The position numbers and the translations under genes were made by a program. This document shows, piece after piece, positions 56,069-64,000 of a stretch of DNA of 64,000 nucleotides; position 1 is the first letter of the stretch, and each line of letters starts with the position of its first letter. The notes under the pieces were generated by a model. It searched no databases and was not told the origin of the DNA. It saw only the letters and a list, made by a program, of their open reading frames with translations. The DNA lies in assembly GCF_902148845.1 (NCBI RefSeq), contig NC_043748.1, forward strand, positions 16,396,945 to 16,460,944, in the 5' to 3' direction. Origin of the DNA: Salarias fasciatus. Taxonomy: Eukaryota; Chordata; Actinopteri; Blenniiformes; Blenniidae.

Positions 56069-57444
56069 TAGCCTCGTAACCCAGCCCCGCCCACTCCACA
56101 TCCACATTTGGATTTACCTTATTGGCCCGATTATAACACGACCCCTATTTTTCAAAGATCATTTTGTGAAAAAAAAAATGCTGAAGACAGTAAGGTCACT
56201 CATAAAACAACTTTTTATTATATAATTATTATAAACTCAAAAACTCACAACTGAGATAACATTTCAGGAGATATAAAATAAAAAAATATTACTACAGTAT
56301 TGAATAAAAAATATATTCTCTTTCTCAAAATAAGAAACAATAAGCAACAAACAAGAAGCCTCAAGGGGTCAAAACTGCATAAATGATGTAAATAACTTTC
56401 CAGTGCCTTTAGCTCAATCAGGCTCTGGTGGTGGACATTCCGTCTTTCCGTTTTTCAGAGACGTATTCACTCACCCTTCTATCAGTCTCTCTGAAGCGTC
56501 GCTCTTGGTACCACGGAAAGCTTTTCTCATAGCGTTAGCATCTGTAGGCGTTTTTTCTGTGCTCTCCAATATCGAACGAGGCGCTCTGCTACACCATGTC
56601 CCCTGGCGGCTTGGCAGTTGTTTGATGACTCTGCTGCATTGATCACCATCAGTTTAAAGTTGGTATCATAATTTCGCCTCTGTTTGCTCAGTTGTCCAGC
56701 GTTCAGCCCCTTTGTTCCAGATGATCCGCCATTTTTCATCAGATCATTTGATCTCATTTCATCACTCCACTCGCTCTCTGGTCAGTGATACTTTGACTCC
56801 ATCTAGCGGCGCGGATGGGTATTGACCATCTACCGTAAGTCCGCGATTATAACACGACCCCACTTTTTAGGATGCAATTTCTGGAAAAAAACATTGTCTT
56901 ATATTCGGGCCAATACGGTAGTAGCTGGGGTGGGTCTGGGAACAAGCCAATACAAACTCCGTGCAGGGGGCGTTGGTTACTCCTTTGACTGACAACGCAC
57001 TTCAGCTTATCAGGGCTTCAAAACAAATACGTCATCAAAATGCGTTAGGTTCTCTAAGAGTTAGCTTTAGGCTCTTTAGCTCTAGCTTCTCTACACGCGA
57101 AGACACGCGAAAACGTATTTTCCTGTTACAAACTCACCAGGCGCAGACTCTTGCTCTTACTTGATTGTTGTAATACTTGGTATTTTGGCTGTAACTTTAC
57201 TTATTGCAGCTTTCAGACGATGGTTAAAGTCCGTAATCTCCGCTACACTCGGTGATGACGTCACTTCCGGTTTAGCCGCCGGAATTCGCCAAAAAAAATT
57301 TGAAAACAAAAAGCGGCAACGCTGATTGGCTCAGCCGTTTCATGGCCGAGCCGCATTCTCTTTCTATTGGCTTGTCCCCAGACCCACCCCAGCTACTAAA
57401 TCCAAATGTGGATGTGGAGTGGGCAGGGCTGGTTTACGAGGCTA
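56069..57444. mobile_element. Long inverted-repeat element, interrupted
   Basis: Left arm TAGCCTCGTAACCCAGCCCC... is matched in reverse complement by the right arm ending ...GGTTTACGAGGCTA. The left arm is split by the pogo-like element at 56117-56918. Target duplication not clear. Interior 57000-57300 has no recognised ORF. Confidence 0.75.
56117..56918 (-). mobile_element. pogo-like (Tc1/mariner superfamily) fragment with TA duplication
   Basis: Termini CCTTATTGGCCCGA and TCGGGCCAATACGG, flanked by TA (56115-56116, 56919-56920). On the minus strand 56757-56530 reads KQRRNYDTNFKLMVINAAES and VAERLVRYWRAQKK, a helix-turn-helix DNA-binding region as in pogo/CENP-B-like transposases. No DDE domain, so non-autonomous. 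Confidence 0.75.
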
Positions 57445-57770
57445 GAAAATCATCACCTTTAATTAACCGAGTTAGAGGAACGGCTGCGCTGATGTGAGGG
57501 GCAGGGCAGCGCTAGCTACAGCGAGGTAGCAGCAGGGCTCGCAGTCCGCTCCTGCAGTGAGAGGAGTGTTAGCAAGCCTAGCCCCGCAGCATGTCCCGAG
57601 CAGCCGGGGCAAGACCAGGACCGGTTTGTGACAGTCCGGAGGAAGGCTAGTGCTAAGCACCGCCACGTAGCACTCCAAGAACCGCTTCACGTCTGCAATA
57701 GGTTCTCTCCCCTCAGCGACGACACACCGGCTGAACTGGACAGGCTGATGATTGGCAGCTCTATAGTGAC

Positions 57771-58217
57771 GTGAAACTGCCAGCGGTGAAGGTTAGGTGT
57801 TACCCGGGGGCCAGAGTGGGTGACATCGAGGGGAACCTTAGGCTTTTAAAACAGGAAGGTAGGAGATTCCGTCGAGTCGTGATTCACACAGGCGGTAATG
57901 ATGCCCGGCGGAGACAATCAGAGGTGCTCAAATTACAAGTCGCCTCGGTGTGTGAATTGGCTAAGTCGATGTCTGATGCTGTAATATTCTCTGGTCCCCT
58001 GCCCAATTTGGTCAATGATGAAATGTATAGCCGACTTTCATCATTCAATCGCTGGTTGTCTAGATGGAGTGAGGAAAACGGAGTTATTTTTCTAAACAAC
58101 TGGTGCACCTTCTGGGGAAAGCCTGGGCTCATCCGCAGGGACGGCATCCACCCAACTTTGGATGGTGCAGCCCTTTTAGCTCACAATATGGCTGATCGGC
58201 TTCATACCCTAAATTGA
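57771..58217 (+). CDS. LINE ORF1 esterase-like domain
   Basis: MKLPAVKVRCYPGARVGDIE, IHTGGNDARRRQSE, SGPLPNLVNDEMYSRLSSFN, WCTFWGKPGLIRRDGIHPTL, DGAALLAHNM. This matches the SGNH-hydrolase/esterase-type ORF1 known in CR1/L2 LINEs: GGND and DGIHP blocks hold the conserved Asn and the Asp/His pair. The upstream part, with the Gly-Asp-Ser-like block (MIGSSI), lies in another frame just before 57771. Confidence 0.8.
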   Translation: MKLPAVKVRCYPGARVGDIEGNLRLLKQEGRRFRRVVIHTGGNDARRRQSEVLKLQVASVCELAKSMSDAVIFSGPLPNLVNDEMYSRLSSFNRWLSRWSEENGVIFLNNWCTFWGKPGLIRRDGIHPTLDGAALLAHNMADRLHTLN

Positions 58218-58425
58218 CAATCCAGCCATGAGCCCCGGGCGCAGAGCAGTCGTGTAGAACGCTCCTCTGTTGATCTTGTTGATCCTGTCACTAATCCTGC
58301 TCCCGGATTTTTACAAGTCAAGCATGGAGGTTTACCTAGGCAAACAGAGGCTGTGTCTGTCCATAGTGCTCAAAGCATTAGAAAAAAAGTCAATGGGTAA
58401 AAAGCTTAACACCTGTACGAGACAG

Positions 58426-58890
58426 AATAACTTTTCCAGTAGGAAATACATAAAATGTGGTCTACTAAACATTAGAGCAATCTCCACTAAATCTCTGTCA
58501 GTTAATGACCTTATCGGTGACAATAACATTGATCTCCTTGCTCTAACAGAAACTTGGCTTCAGCAAGATGACGATGTGAGGCTCAATGAATGTACCCCTC
58601 CAACCTATGTTAATTTCCAAACAGCTAGATCAACAGGTCGAGGTGGAGGTGTGGCAGTGATATCGCACTCCAGTCTTCTTAAACCCAAAACTAATGTTAA
58701 ATTCAACTCTTTTGAAAGCTTAATACTAACGCTTACTTGTCCAAATTGGAAGAATCAAAAAGCTGTGCTATTAATTATTGTGTATCGACCTCCTGGTCCT
58801 TACTCTGACTTTTTAACTGAGTTCTCAGAGTTTTTAAGCAATATAGTATTGGCTCATAACAAGATCCTTATAACAGGTGACTTAGTGATA
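58426..58890 (+). CDS. LINE ORF2 endonuclease domain (truncated)
   Basis: [29 protein letters not shown] (catalytic Glu), [24 protein letters not shown]; an APE-type endonuclease that loses its last third at an internal deletion. Confidence 0.85.
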
Positions 58891-59423
58891 AGTTTGTTGA
58901 CAGTGCTATGCACTCACTAAAATCTGCCCTTGACGTAGTGGCTCCGTTGCAGCTGAAAACCAATCGACCCAGGCGCGTTGCTCCATGGTTTAATTCTGAA
59001 ACCCGTGTTCTCAAACAAAAAACTCGGCAATTAGAAAGACTGAGGCGTAAATCTAAATCGGAACAATCTCTGAAGGCTTGGAAATGTAGCTTGCTAAGCT
59101 ATAAACAAACTCTTTTTAAAGCCAAGACATTATATTACTCTTGTTTAATAGAAATAAACAAAAATAACCCTCGGTTTCTGTTCAACACTGTAGCCAGACT
59201 GACAAACAGTCATACTGTAGTGGAACCAGTAATCCCAGAATCTTTAAACTGCCATGACTTTCTTAAATTCTTTAATGATAAAATCATAACCATGAGAGGT
59301 AAAATCAATGAAGCACTTTCCCCAGATTAAGCTCAGGGAAACCAGCCACTGCTGCCACCTGAAATACCTGAAATACTAGATAGTTTCTCATCAGTAAATG
59401 GGGCTGAGATTACTTCGATTGTA

Positions 59424-60173
59424 ATGTCTTCTAAAACTTCGACCTGTCTCCTAGATCCAATTCCAACTAAGCTTTTCAAAGATATTCTTCCAGTTATTTT
59501 AAATACGATCTTAACTATAATAAATATATCTCTAGAAATTGGCTATGTGCCACAGTCATTTAAATTCGCAGTAATCAAACCACTGCTGAAAAAACCTAAT
59601 CTTGATCCTGATTTTCTAGCTAACTACAGACCGATATCAAATCTGCCTTTTATTTCAAAAGTCCTGGAAAAAGTCGTGGTTAAACAGCTTTGCCGCCATC
59701 TACAGGACAATAGTTTATTTGAGAAATTTCAGTCAGGATATAGAGCTTATCACAGCACTGAGACTGCGTTAGTTAAAGTCAGTAATGACTTGCTATTGGC
59801 GGCTGACGCAGGTCTAGTCTCAATCCTGGTTCTCTTAGACCTCAGTGCAGCTTTTGATACAACTGACCACAATATTCTCCTGCAGAGGTTAGAATGTGAG
59901 CTTGGCATCAGAGGAAAAGCCCTCTGCTGGTTCAAATCCTATTTATCTAATAGGTACCAATTTGTTCACGTTAACCAACAGTCCTCACCGTGCTCCCAGG
60001 TCAGTTATGGGGTTCCTCAAGGGTCCGTGCTCGGGCCAATTTTATTTCTGTTATATATGCTTCCTTTAGGGAACATAATTAGAAGTCACGATATCAATTT
60101 TCATTGCTATGCAGATGACACACAGTTGTATTTATCTATGAAACCTGATCAAACTCATACAGATAATATATAG
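59424..60173 (+). CDS. LINE ORF2 reverse transcriptase domain
   Basis: [53 protein letters not shown] (motif A Asp), [17 protein letters not shown] (motif B), [14 protein letters not shown] (motif C YADD). Stop at the end is followed by the C-terminal block in another frame at 60208. Confidence 0.9.
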   Translation: MSSKTSTCLLDPIPTKLFKDILPVILNTILTIINISLEIGYVPQSFKFAVIKPLLKKPNLDPDFLANYRPISNLPFISKVLEKVVVKQLCRHLQDNSLFEKFQSGYRAYHSTETALVKVSNDLLLAADAGLVSILVLLDLSAAFDTTDHNILLQRLECELGIRGKALCWFKSYLSNRYQFVHVNQQSSPCSQVSYGVPQGSVLGPILFLLYMLPLGNIIRSHDINFHCYADDTQLYLSMKPDQTHTDNI

Positions 60174-60207
60174 ACTCAGTGACTGTATTAGAGAAATTAA
60201 ATCCTGG

Positions 60208-60740
60208 ATGACTGCGAACTATGTCCGTCTTAATCCTGGCAAAACAGAGGTCATTATACTAGGCCCCCATAAACTGAAAGAGTGTCTATCTGAACAGATT
60301 ATCACCTTAGATAACGTCAGTGTATCCTCCTCCTCTACTGTCAGGAACCTCGGGGTCTTATTTGATCAGGATATCTCCTTTAAAGCACACATCAGCCTGG
60401 CTTGTAAAACAGCATATTTCCACTTACGCAACATAGCTAAAATAAGAAACATTCTACCTAGAAGCGATGCAGAAAAACTCATCCATGCATTTGTTTCTAC
60501 TAGATTGGACTACTGCAACTCCCTTCTTGCAGCCTGCCCAAAAAGTGCATTAAAAAACTTTCAGTTGGTTCAAAATGCGGCCGCCAGATGATTAACCGGA
60601 ACTAGAAGACGTGAACACATTACTCTCATTCTAAAATCTCTTCACTGGCTTCCTGTCGAGTTTAGAGTTCGATTTAAAATCCTTCTCCTGACTTACAAAA
60701 TCCTAAATGGGATGGCTCTGACCTATCTCCAAGATGCTTT
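60208..60740 (+). CDS. LINE ORF2 C-terminal block
   Basis: NLGVLFDQDISFKAHISLAC, KIRNILPRSDAEKLIHAFVS, TRLDYCNSLLAACPKS, FQLVQNAAAR then a TGA. Same region as the fragment at 32000-32590. Confidence 0.85.
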
Positions 60741-60769
60741 AATGCCTTATCAACCAATCAGAGCACTTT

Positions 60770-61490
60770 GTGTGCTGAGGTGTGGGGGGCAGCGCGGTAC
60801 TCACATGCAGCGTCGGAGCATGGAGTGTCGGGTCGGAGTGCCCCTTGCACGGCCACGTTGCCCTCCGCTCTACACTGCACCCTATGCGGCTGCCTAGTTC
60901 GCCTATTCCCATTCAAACCGCGGCGCACAGACGACACCATGACTGCATTTGCACTTCATGCCACTAGGTGCGCTGTTTGCATGTTCAACCTTATTTTACA
61001 CAGACACCACAGAGGAAGAAGGGTGCTGCAGCCGCTGCAGGCTCTCTCTGCATGCTGTTAGAAAAAGAGTGTGAGCCGGTAAGACGTGGTAAAATGTGCA
61101 TTGATGCGATGCACCGTTTTTTCAATAAAAGAGAAGAACTGAACGATCGTTTCCGCACATTTTCTTTACGTCGTATCAATTAAACTGTATCACAAGTAGT
61201 TTGTGGACTCAAAAGACCAAGATTCCTTGCAGATAGAACATGCGCAGAACAGTATTTCATGTCCTTTTCGACCGGATTTTTAAATATGAATATGGGCATA
61301 TTCAGGGGTTTGCACGTGTTTATATGGCTGTGCGCCTTGTAATGTATCATTCCGTCAATATTCCAGTTAATAAAGAGTTTTTGCCTTGATATAAACGTAC
61401 TTAATCTCGCGGCATTCGATCTCGCGAGATCTCGCGGCATTGCGATCTCGCGAGATCTCGTGACACGAGATTTCGTCCCAACCCTATTAT
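60770..61490. mobile_element. Insertion in the LINE 3' part
   Basis: LINE similarity stops near 60768 and resumes near 61500. The right end read on the minus strand, AGGGTTGGGACGAAATCTCG, looks like a DNA-transposon terminus; the left terminus is not recognisable. Contains CG-rich palindromes (TCTCGCGAGATCTCGCG units at 61406-61470). Confidence 0.5.
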
Positions 61491-61745
61491 TCACCATTTT
61501 TATTTTTACCAATCGATGTAACATCTTGAAGCCCTCTGAGGCAACTGTTGTTGTGATACTGGGCTATACAAAAAAAAAATTGATTGATTGAGTGATAATT
61601 CAAACATGCTTCAACGTTCAGCTGCATGTATAAAGTACTGGTCCTGAGTTATGGAAACAGATGTCCTTTAAAGACTTATAAACAAAGTAAAGTGTTGACT
61701 TGATAGTTGAGTTAGACCATCCTTAATTCATGGATCACATTCAAT

Positions 61746-61786
61746 ATGCAAATTCAGTGTTCATCCTTTCCAGTCACATATATAAA
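61746..61786 (+). promoter_or_regulatory. VH9 promoter: octamer and TATA box
   Basis: Perfect octamer ATGCAAAT (61746-61753) and TATATAAA (61779-61786), 59 bp before the leader ATG. Classic Ig V promoter layout. Confidence 0.9.
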
Positions 61787-61844
61787 GCACTGACATCAGG
61801 AAGACGTTCACAGCACATCAGTTTCAACTGAGTTTCAAGACATC

Positions 61845-62268
61845 ATGTTTCCTGCAGCTCTGTTCTTGTTGCTGGCATTTGGATCTTGTGAGTCTCCATA
61901 AATGTCAGTTACTTTATGACTCAGTTTCATACTTTAACATTCCTTTTTTTGTTTTTTTTCCCAAACAGATGGGAAGTGTGAACAGCTGACACAACCCGCT
62001 TCTATGATAATACAGCCGGGTCAAGACCTGAATATCGGCTGTCAGGTGTCTTATTCTGTGAGCAGCTATTACACTGGTTGGAACAGACATCCTGCAGGAA
62101 AAGGACTGGAGTGGATTGGAGTGGCAGCAGCTGGATCTACAACATATTACAAAGATTCCCTAAGAAATAAGTTCAGCATCTCCACAGACTCTTCCAGCGA
62201 CACAGTGACTCTCAGAGGACAGAATATGCAGCCTCAATACTCTGCTGTGTATTACTGTGCCGGAGATG
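61845..62268 (+). CDS. VH9 immunoglobulin heavy variable segment
   Basis: Leader 61845-61887 (MFPAALFLLLAFGS), donor GTGAGT; V exon from 61969 after CCCAAACAG. YGKCEQLTQPASMIIQPGQD, Cys23 in IGCQVSYS, FR2 TGWNRHPAGKGLEWIG, FR3 KFSISTDSSSDTVTLRGQNM, Cys104 in AVYYCAGD. Two oddities against its neighbour VH10: WIRQ has become WNRH, and PED before SAVYYC has become PQY. Open and spliceable, but those changes hit conserved framework sites. Confidence 0.9.
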
Positions 62269-62307
62269 CACCATGAGAGAAAACATTGGTGAACTTAAAC
62301 AAAAACC
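62269..62307 (+). promoter_or_regulatory. VH9 23-RSS
   Basis: Heptamer CACCATG (62269-62275, two mismatches; CAC kept), 23-bp spacer, consensus nonamer ACAAAAACC (62299-62307). Confidence 0.85.
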
Positions 62308-62739
62308 ACTCAGCACGAACTACTGAAAGTCACCAGAGGTGGAGCTCTTACACCATTAATTTATTTCTCCATCCATCCATTCATGACAGGAGTTTGTGAC
62401 CTTAACCACCAAAAGAACCGTATTTTCCCGTCCAATCAAACAAAACATGTGTGGAACCACACATAAACATTCAAAACCTTGTCACATCTTATTAAAAGTG
62501 ATGCATTTAATGCCAAATTGTAGTTTATGTTGCAGTTATGAAATGAAAGAACTGCAATTAATAACATTTCCATGATCATATATCAACTTCCCCTCCTTAA
62601 TTTAAGTTGATTTAATGTTATTAGTCTGGATGTTTACTCATACATGTGTGCATGTATTTTGAGTTAGGCATGAGCATTCACACATAAATGCACATATGTA
62701 GGCATGAGTATATGCTTCACATTTCTCATTTCTAATATT

Positions 62740-62835
62740 TTTAACCAGCCCTAGTGAAGTACTTTGAGCTGCATTTCACTCACTCTTCAGGCATCATTTT
62801 AAAATTTAAATTTTATTGATTGATTGATTGTCTTT
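62740..62835 (+). mobile_element. LINE 3' tail (L2-like)
   Basis: AGTACTTTGAGCTGCATT followed downstream by a TTGATTGATTGATTG tail, as at the 3' end of the LINE at 61.6 kb. Confidence 0.4.
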
Positions 62836-62895
62836 CATCTGAAGTGACTGTTTTAATACCCTGATCGTCATTTAAACCACATTCATGCAATCAAT

Positions 62896-62936
62896 ATGCA
62901 AATTCAGTGTTCTTCCTTTTCAGTCACATATATAAA
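62896..62936 (+). promoter_or_regulatory. VH10 promoter: octamer and TATA box
   Basis: ATGCAAAT (62896-62903) and TATATAAA (62929-62936), same spacing as VH9; duplicated together with the gene. Confidence 0.9.
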
Positions 62937-62994
62937 GCACTGACATCAGGAAGACGTTCACATCTCATCAGTTTCAACTGAGTTTCAAGACATC

Positions 62995-63413
62995 ATGTTG
63001 ACTGCAGCTCTGTTCCTGTTGCTGGCATTTGGATCTTGTGAGTCTCCATAAATGTCAGTTATTTTATGGCACAGTTTCATACTTTAACATTCCTTTTTTT
63101 GTTTTTTTCCAAACAGATGGGAAGTGTGAACAGATGACACAACCTGCCTCTATGATAATACAGCCAGGTCAAGACCTGACTATCGCCTGTCAGGTGTCTT
63201 ATTCTGTGAGCGACTACTGGACTGGTTGGATCAGACAGCCTGCAGGAAAAGGACTGGAGTGGATTGGAATTAGATATACTGAAGGCTCACACTATAAAGA
63301 CTCACTCAAGAGCAAGTTTACAATTGATGTGGATGCTTCCAGCAACACAGTGACTCTTAAAGGCCTGAACATGCAGCCTGAAGACAGTGCTGTGTATTAC
63401 TGTGCCAGCCACT
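62995..63413 (+). CDS. VH10 immunoglobulin heavy variable segment
   Basis: Leader 62995-63037 (MLTAALFLLLAFGS), V exon from 63117 after TCCAAACAG. YGKCEQMTQPASMIIQPGQD, Cys23 in IACQVSYS, FR2 TGWIRQPAGKGLEWIG, CDR2 IRYTEGSHYK, FR3 KFTIDVDASSNTVTLKGLNM, Cys104 in AVYYCASH. Fully intact with promoter and consensus RSS. Tandem duplicate of VH9, 1.15 kb apart. Confidence 0.96.
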
Positions 63414-63452
63414 CACAGTGACAGAAGACTGCCCTCCCCCTCTACAAAAACC
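63414..63452 (+). promoter_or_regulatory. VH10 23-RSS
   Basis: Heptamer CACAGTG (63414-63420), 23-bp spacer, nonamer ACAAAAACC (63444-63452); fully consensus. Confidence 0.96.
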
Positions 63453-64000
63453 CATCTGCACCTCGACTGTAACAGGAGGAGGAGCCCTCAGACCAGTGAT
63501 TCTCAAATAAAGAATCTTTTGTCATGGCTGTGTTCAATTTTAGGCAAGTTAACAGTAAAATGTTTATGTGCAAACAAGGATTTGTTCATGGCTTAACAGG
63601 GTCATACTTATTCTGGGAATTAATCATAGCCAGACTTTGGGCTTGTTAACATATAAAATATTTAGAATACCAACACCCATTTGCATTTGGAACATAAGTG
63701 CAGTTCAACCTGGTTGCCTACTAGGACATCCATTTTGCCAAAAAGTAATGAACTTCATATTTGGAGTTTGTCATTGGGGAATTATGACCTTTTGTCATGA
63801 TCATGATGGATGCAAATGCAGACAAACATAAAGGTGGAGTTCTGAAGGGTTCTGAAGGGTTTATAAAAGGCCACACGAGAGGCTGTCGGGTAACAGAGGG
63901 CAGGGAAGTAAAGTCAAACCATTACAGAGAGACAGGAATGACGATACTAAATACACCTGGGAAGGAAGAGGAAACAGGACATGATAGGTTTAACAGGATG
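63453..64000. other. 3' flank of VH10
   Basis: No gene recognised; a GTTCTGAAGG direct repeat at about 63838-63860. Confidence 0.45.

Larger units (their letters stand above)
57470..61605 (+). mobile_element. L2/CR1-type LINE, near full length but broken
   Basis: ORF1 esterase-like part 57771-58217, ORF2 endonuclease part 58420-58890, RT part 59424-60173 and C-terminal block 60208-60740, then a 3' end GGCTATACAAAAAAAAATTG with a GATT tandem tail (about 61580-61600). Several stops and shifts plus an internal deletion near 58885, where endonuclease (ITGDL) jumps to the linker ([18 protein letters not shown]). A foreign insertion occupies about 60770-61490. Confidence 0.88.

Noticed and set aside
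1-64000. CRISPR arrays, bacterial operons, retroviral or LTR elements
   Set aside because: Intron-containing vertebrate Ig genes, poly(A) signals and LINE/DNA-transposon repeats explain the content; nothing supports these alternatives.

Overview
This window is a stretch of the immunoglobulin heavy-chain (IgH) locus of a ray-finned fish, most likely a percomorph teleost. Three things point there. A four-domain IgT/IgZ constant gene with its own D and J lies upstream of the IgM D-J cluster. The IgM Cmu1 exon has reading phases that allow direct splicing to the first IgD exon, as known in teleosts. The repeats are typical fish ones (L2/CR1 and Rex-like LINEs, many hAT-like elements). All immunoglobulin segments read on the + strand. 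Species cannot be named from the sequence alone.

Layout. 0.3-12.8 kb holds six VH segments with leader, intron, V exon and 23-bp-spacer RSS (VH1, VH2, VH4, VH5, VH6, VH7), one broken VH (psi-VH3) and a short VH relic. VH5...VH7 is a partial copy of the VH1...VH4 block. 12.8-17.7 kb is spacer with old LINE pieces. 17.7-22.9 kb is a compact IgT unit: one Dtau, one Jtau, Ctau1-4, secreted end, two membrane exons. 22.9-31.3 kb holds four clear Dmu segments with 12-bp RSSs on both sides, plus two degenerate D candidates. 31.3-38.1 kb is spacer with transposons and one unrecognised ORF. 38.1-40.6 kb is the JH cluster (five usable J, two J pseudosegments, two J-like relics). 41.2-45.3 kb is Cmu (4 CH + 2 membrane exons); 46.0-49.6 kb is Cdelta (7 domains + 2 membrane exons). 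51.8-61.6 kb is transposon-rich and contains one damaged VH (VH8). 61.7-63.5 kb has two further VH segments with octamer/TATA promoters (VH9, VH10). VH segments downstream of Cdelta in the same orientation suggest that a second, tandem IgH sub-locus begins here.

How it works together. V and J carry 23-RSSs and D carries two 12-RSSs, so V-D-J order is enforced. Joining to Dtau/Jtau yields IgT; joining an upstream V to a Dmu deletes the whole Dtau-Ctau unit and yields IgM/IgD. Every internal constant exon boundary has phase 1, so Cmu1-delta1 splicing and Cmu3-membrane splicing both stay in frame.

Most notable: a 1.18-kb hAT element inside the leader exon of VH6 with a perfect 8-bp target duplication; Ctau1 lacking the usual light-chain-bonding cysteine (Arg codon CGC); a J segment with a germline-encoded Tyr/Ser repeat; VH8, whose ATG directly abuts a transposon end and whose second canonical Cys is displaced; a tandemly duplicated J + J-relic unit; and a pogo-like element nested in one arm of a long inverted-repeat element. 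I saw no convincing retroviral or LTR element.
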